From assembly GCA_035426385.1 (NCBI GenBank), contig DAOLZQ010000049.1, positions 1 through 23,574 of the forward strand: a stretch of 23,574 bases of DNA, in the 5' to 3' direction. The notes beneath the pieces were generated by a model. It saw nothing but the letters and a program-made list of their open reading frames with translations. It was not told the DNA's origin and did no database searches. Shown in pieces: positions 22,267-23,574 of the stretch. Each line of letters opens with the position of its first letter. Within the stretch, counting starts at the first letter, position 1. The stretch comes from Parvibacillus sp035426385. Lineage in GTDB: Bacteria; Bacteroidota; Bacteroidia; Chitinophagales; Saprospiraceae. The position numbers and the translations under genes are program-made.

Positions 22267-22377
22267 TATCCAATTCAATATTTTCTTCAAAATTATATAT
22301 TGGAAGAAACTTTAAATTTTAGATAGTTATATCGAATATTCTAAATTTCCTCCATAAACCAACATAAATTCTGCATT

Positions 22378-22908
22378 TTGAATAGTCCTTTGAGAGAAAA
22401 AAAAGTAAGTGAATCCAAAACTATAATGACCGAAATGGTTATGCCAAATGATTCCAATCCTCTTGGAAATCTCATGGGAGGTAATCTAATGCGATGGATG
22501 GATATAGTCGCAAGTATATGTGCCGGTAAGCACTGTGAATCACACGTAGTGACTGCCAGTGTAGATCATGTCAGTTTTACGTATCCCATTCCTATTGGGG
22601 CAGTAGTGACTCTAGATGCGCAGGTGACACGCGCCTTCAATTCATCTGTAGAGATCTCAGTTCAGGTATATACTGCAGATATCAAAGGGCTTAACAACAA
22701 AAGGACGAATCATGCTTTTCTCACCTTTGTAGCACTGGATGAAACTACGATGAAACCCATACCGGTACCACCGATTGCTCCCATTACACAGGAAGAGAAT
22801 ACTTACTTCGAAGGTGCGATTCGTAGACGCGAACTCAGACTTATCCTCAGTGGGCGTATGAAAGCCAGTGACGCCTTACAGTTGAAAGAATATATCAATA
22901 AAGCGTAG
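22378..22908 (+). CDS. Acyl-CoA thioesterase, hotdog fold (YciA/BACH type)
   Basis: 176-aa cytoplasmic thioesterase that hydrolyses acyl-CoA esters. The hallmark MPNDSNPLGNLMGGNLMRWMDIVASICAGKH (residues about 22-52) covers the first strand, catalytic-region GG loop and hotdog helix; it is followed by VVTASVDHVSFTYPIPIGAVV and by NHAFLTFVALDE, the usual later strands. A C-terminal tail of about 40 residues carries RRRELRLILSGRMKAS. The start is uncertain: TTG 22378, TTG 22390 or ATG 22426. The residues before ATG 22426 (SESKTIMTEMV) resemble the conserved N-terminus of relatives, so I keep an upstream start. Divergent from nadA. Confidence 0.88.
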   Translation: MNSPLREKKVSESKTIMTEMVMPNDSNPLGNLMGGNLMRWMDIVASICAGKHCESHVVTASVDHVSFTYPIPIGAVVTLDAQVTRAFNSSVEISVQVYTADIKGLNNKRTNHAFLTFVALDETTMKPIPVPPIAPITQEENTYFEGAIRRRELRLILSGRMKASDALQLKEYINKA

Positions 22909-22916
22909 TTACACTC

Positions 22917-23426
22917 TTAGAACCAACTACTATACATGACATAGTTATCGGCTATTCGGCGGATATTATGCTCGAAAGTGGCAGCATCCAATTGTTTTAT
23001 TGGCTTTGCAGGTACACCTGCATACACCATATTGCTCTCGCAAATGGTATTTTCAAGGACTACTGCACCTGCTGCAATTAAGCAATTTGATTTCACTATT
23101 GCATTATCCATTACAATAGCACCCATCCCGATGAGTACATTATCATGGATAGTGCACCCATGCACAATGGCCCTATGTCCGATGGAAACATTATTGCCAA
23201 TTACCAGTGGAGCCAGCTGATACGTGCAGTGGAGTATAGCTCCATCCTGCACATTCACCTTATTGCCCAGCCGAATATAATGTACATCACCTCGGACTAC
23301 ACTATTAAACCAAAAACTACAATGCGCTCCTGTTGCTACATCACCCACTATAGTGGCATTTTCAGCGATAAAGCAATCGTCCCCAAAAACGGGCGAAATT
23401 CCTTTGACAGGAAGGATTATTGGCAT
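22917..23426 (-). CDS. Gamma-carbonic-anhydrase-like left-handed beta-helix protein
   Basis: 169-aa hexapeptide-repeat protein of the gamma-class carbonic anhydrase/YrdA/PaaY group, normally a cytoplasmic trimer with metal at the subunit interface. The three metal-ligand His are H66 (AILHCT), H84 (SIGHRA) and H89 (IVHGCT). The RGD motif (R45, D47) and Q60-D61 are also present. The left-handed helix runs over about residues 15-140 with [LIV]GxxxxI-type turns, then a C-terminal helix (DAATFEHNIRRIADNYVMYSSWF). Carbonic anhydrase activity is possible but many relatives lack it. It is convergent with the thioesterase gene, 8 nt away, and divergent from tRNA-Leu. Confidence 0.9.
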   Translation of the reverse strand: MPIILPVKGISPVFGDDCFIAENATIVGDVATGAHCSFWFNSVVRGDVHYIRLGNKVNVQDGAILHCTYQLAPLVIGNNVSIGHRAIVHGCTIHDNVLIGMGAIVMDNAIVKSNCLIAAGAVVLENTICESNMVYAGVPAKPIKQLDAATFEHNIRRIADNYVMYSSWF

Positions 23427-23454
23427 GTGATATAATTTAGATTATAAAATTAGC

Positions 23455-23482
23455 TTGTATTTACGAAAAAATCCTATTTTTG
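23455..23482 (+). promoter_or_regulatory. Promoter of tRNA-Leu
   Basis: TTG (23455-23457), 17 nt, then TATTTTTG (23475-23482), a full TAnnTTTG. The tRNA begins 9 nt later. Confidence 0.7.
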
Positions 23483-23491
23483 CGACCCATT

Positions 23492-23574
23492 GCGGGCGTG
23501 GCGAAATTGGTAGACGTACCAGACTTAGGATCTGGCGCCGAGAGGCATGGGGGTTCGAGTCCCTCCGCCCGCAC
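23492..23574 (+). tRNA. tRNA-Leu (anticodon UAG), cut at the window end
   Basis: Class II tRNA with a long variable arm. Acceptor arms GCGGGCG and CGCCCGC pair perfectly; the anticodon stem-loop CAGACTTAGGATCTG gives UAG, decoding CUA and probably other CUN codons. The T loop TTCGAGT is standard. The window ends one base after discriminator A (23573), so an encoded CCA can only be partly seen. Confidence 0.95.

Overview
The window looks like a chromosomal segment from a member of the Bacteroidota. The evidence is direct: promoters follow the Bacteroidota -33/-7 pattern (TTG, about 17-20 nt, then TAnnTTTG) and sit ahead of both tRNA genes and several CDSs; starts are preceded by AT-rich sequence rather than Shine-Dalgarno motifs; and the gene set (DUF6089-type outer-membrane protein, GH3-family adenylating enzyme, long SppA, YpdA-type reductase, many small lipoproteins) is typical of the phylum. 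Class or genus cannot be fixed from sequence alone. No phage, IS element, CRISPR array or rRNA is visible.

Region 1 (1-3421) is AT-rich and accessory in character. It opens with heptamer and 15-mer tandem repeats, followed by four small predicted lipoprotein genes. Three of them (388-999, 1988-2593 and, on the minus strand, 2842-3321) appear to be related thioredoxin-fold proteins: one keeps a CPHC redox motif, one has a single Cys left (SCPV) and one has none (YSPV). Between the first two lies a lipoprotein with a CxCxxCxxxC cluster (1425-1919). Its predicted promoter has its whole -33/-7 spacer built from an 8-bp tandem repeat, so it is a candidate phase-variable promoter. A second heptamer array (3366-3421) closes the region.

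Region 2 (3420-6504): a YpdA-like bacillithiol-disulfide reductase is divergent from a POT-family peptide transporter. A third degenerate heptamer stretch, a bidirectional hairpin terminator and tRNA-Arg(UCU) on the minus strand follow.

Region 3 (6505-8721) is sparse: two unrecognised proteins (6825-7547; secreted 8107-8721), a possible tiny signal-peptide-like ORF (6644-6718), a striking 11-bp inverted repeat, and what looks like the remnant of a small membrane protein on the minus strand (7863-7969) with its own terminator.

Region 4 (8906-23574) is dense and mostly housekeeping. On the plus strand: group III truncated hemoglobin with a palindrome over its -33 box, MFS exporter, M17 leucyl aminopeptidase, DUF6089 outer-membrane protein, GH3-family protein, a four-helix membrane protein, a secreted endonuclease/phosphatase-like protein and a type II NADH dehydrogenase. 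On the minus strand: a small lipoprotein, SppA, an OmpA-type lipoprotein and quinolinate synthase NadA (the last two probably co-transcribed). An acyl-CoA thioesterase, a gamma-carbonic-anhydrase-like protein and a tRNA-Leu(UAG) cut by the window edge finish the segment.

The most unusual material is the lipoprotein/thioredoxin-like cluster with its repeat-spaced promoter, then the palindromic operator candidate at the hemoglobin gene and the three heptamer repeat families. I did not find a clear multi-gene defence, secretion or biosynthetic system.
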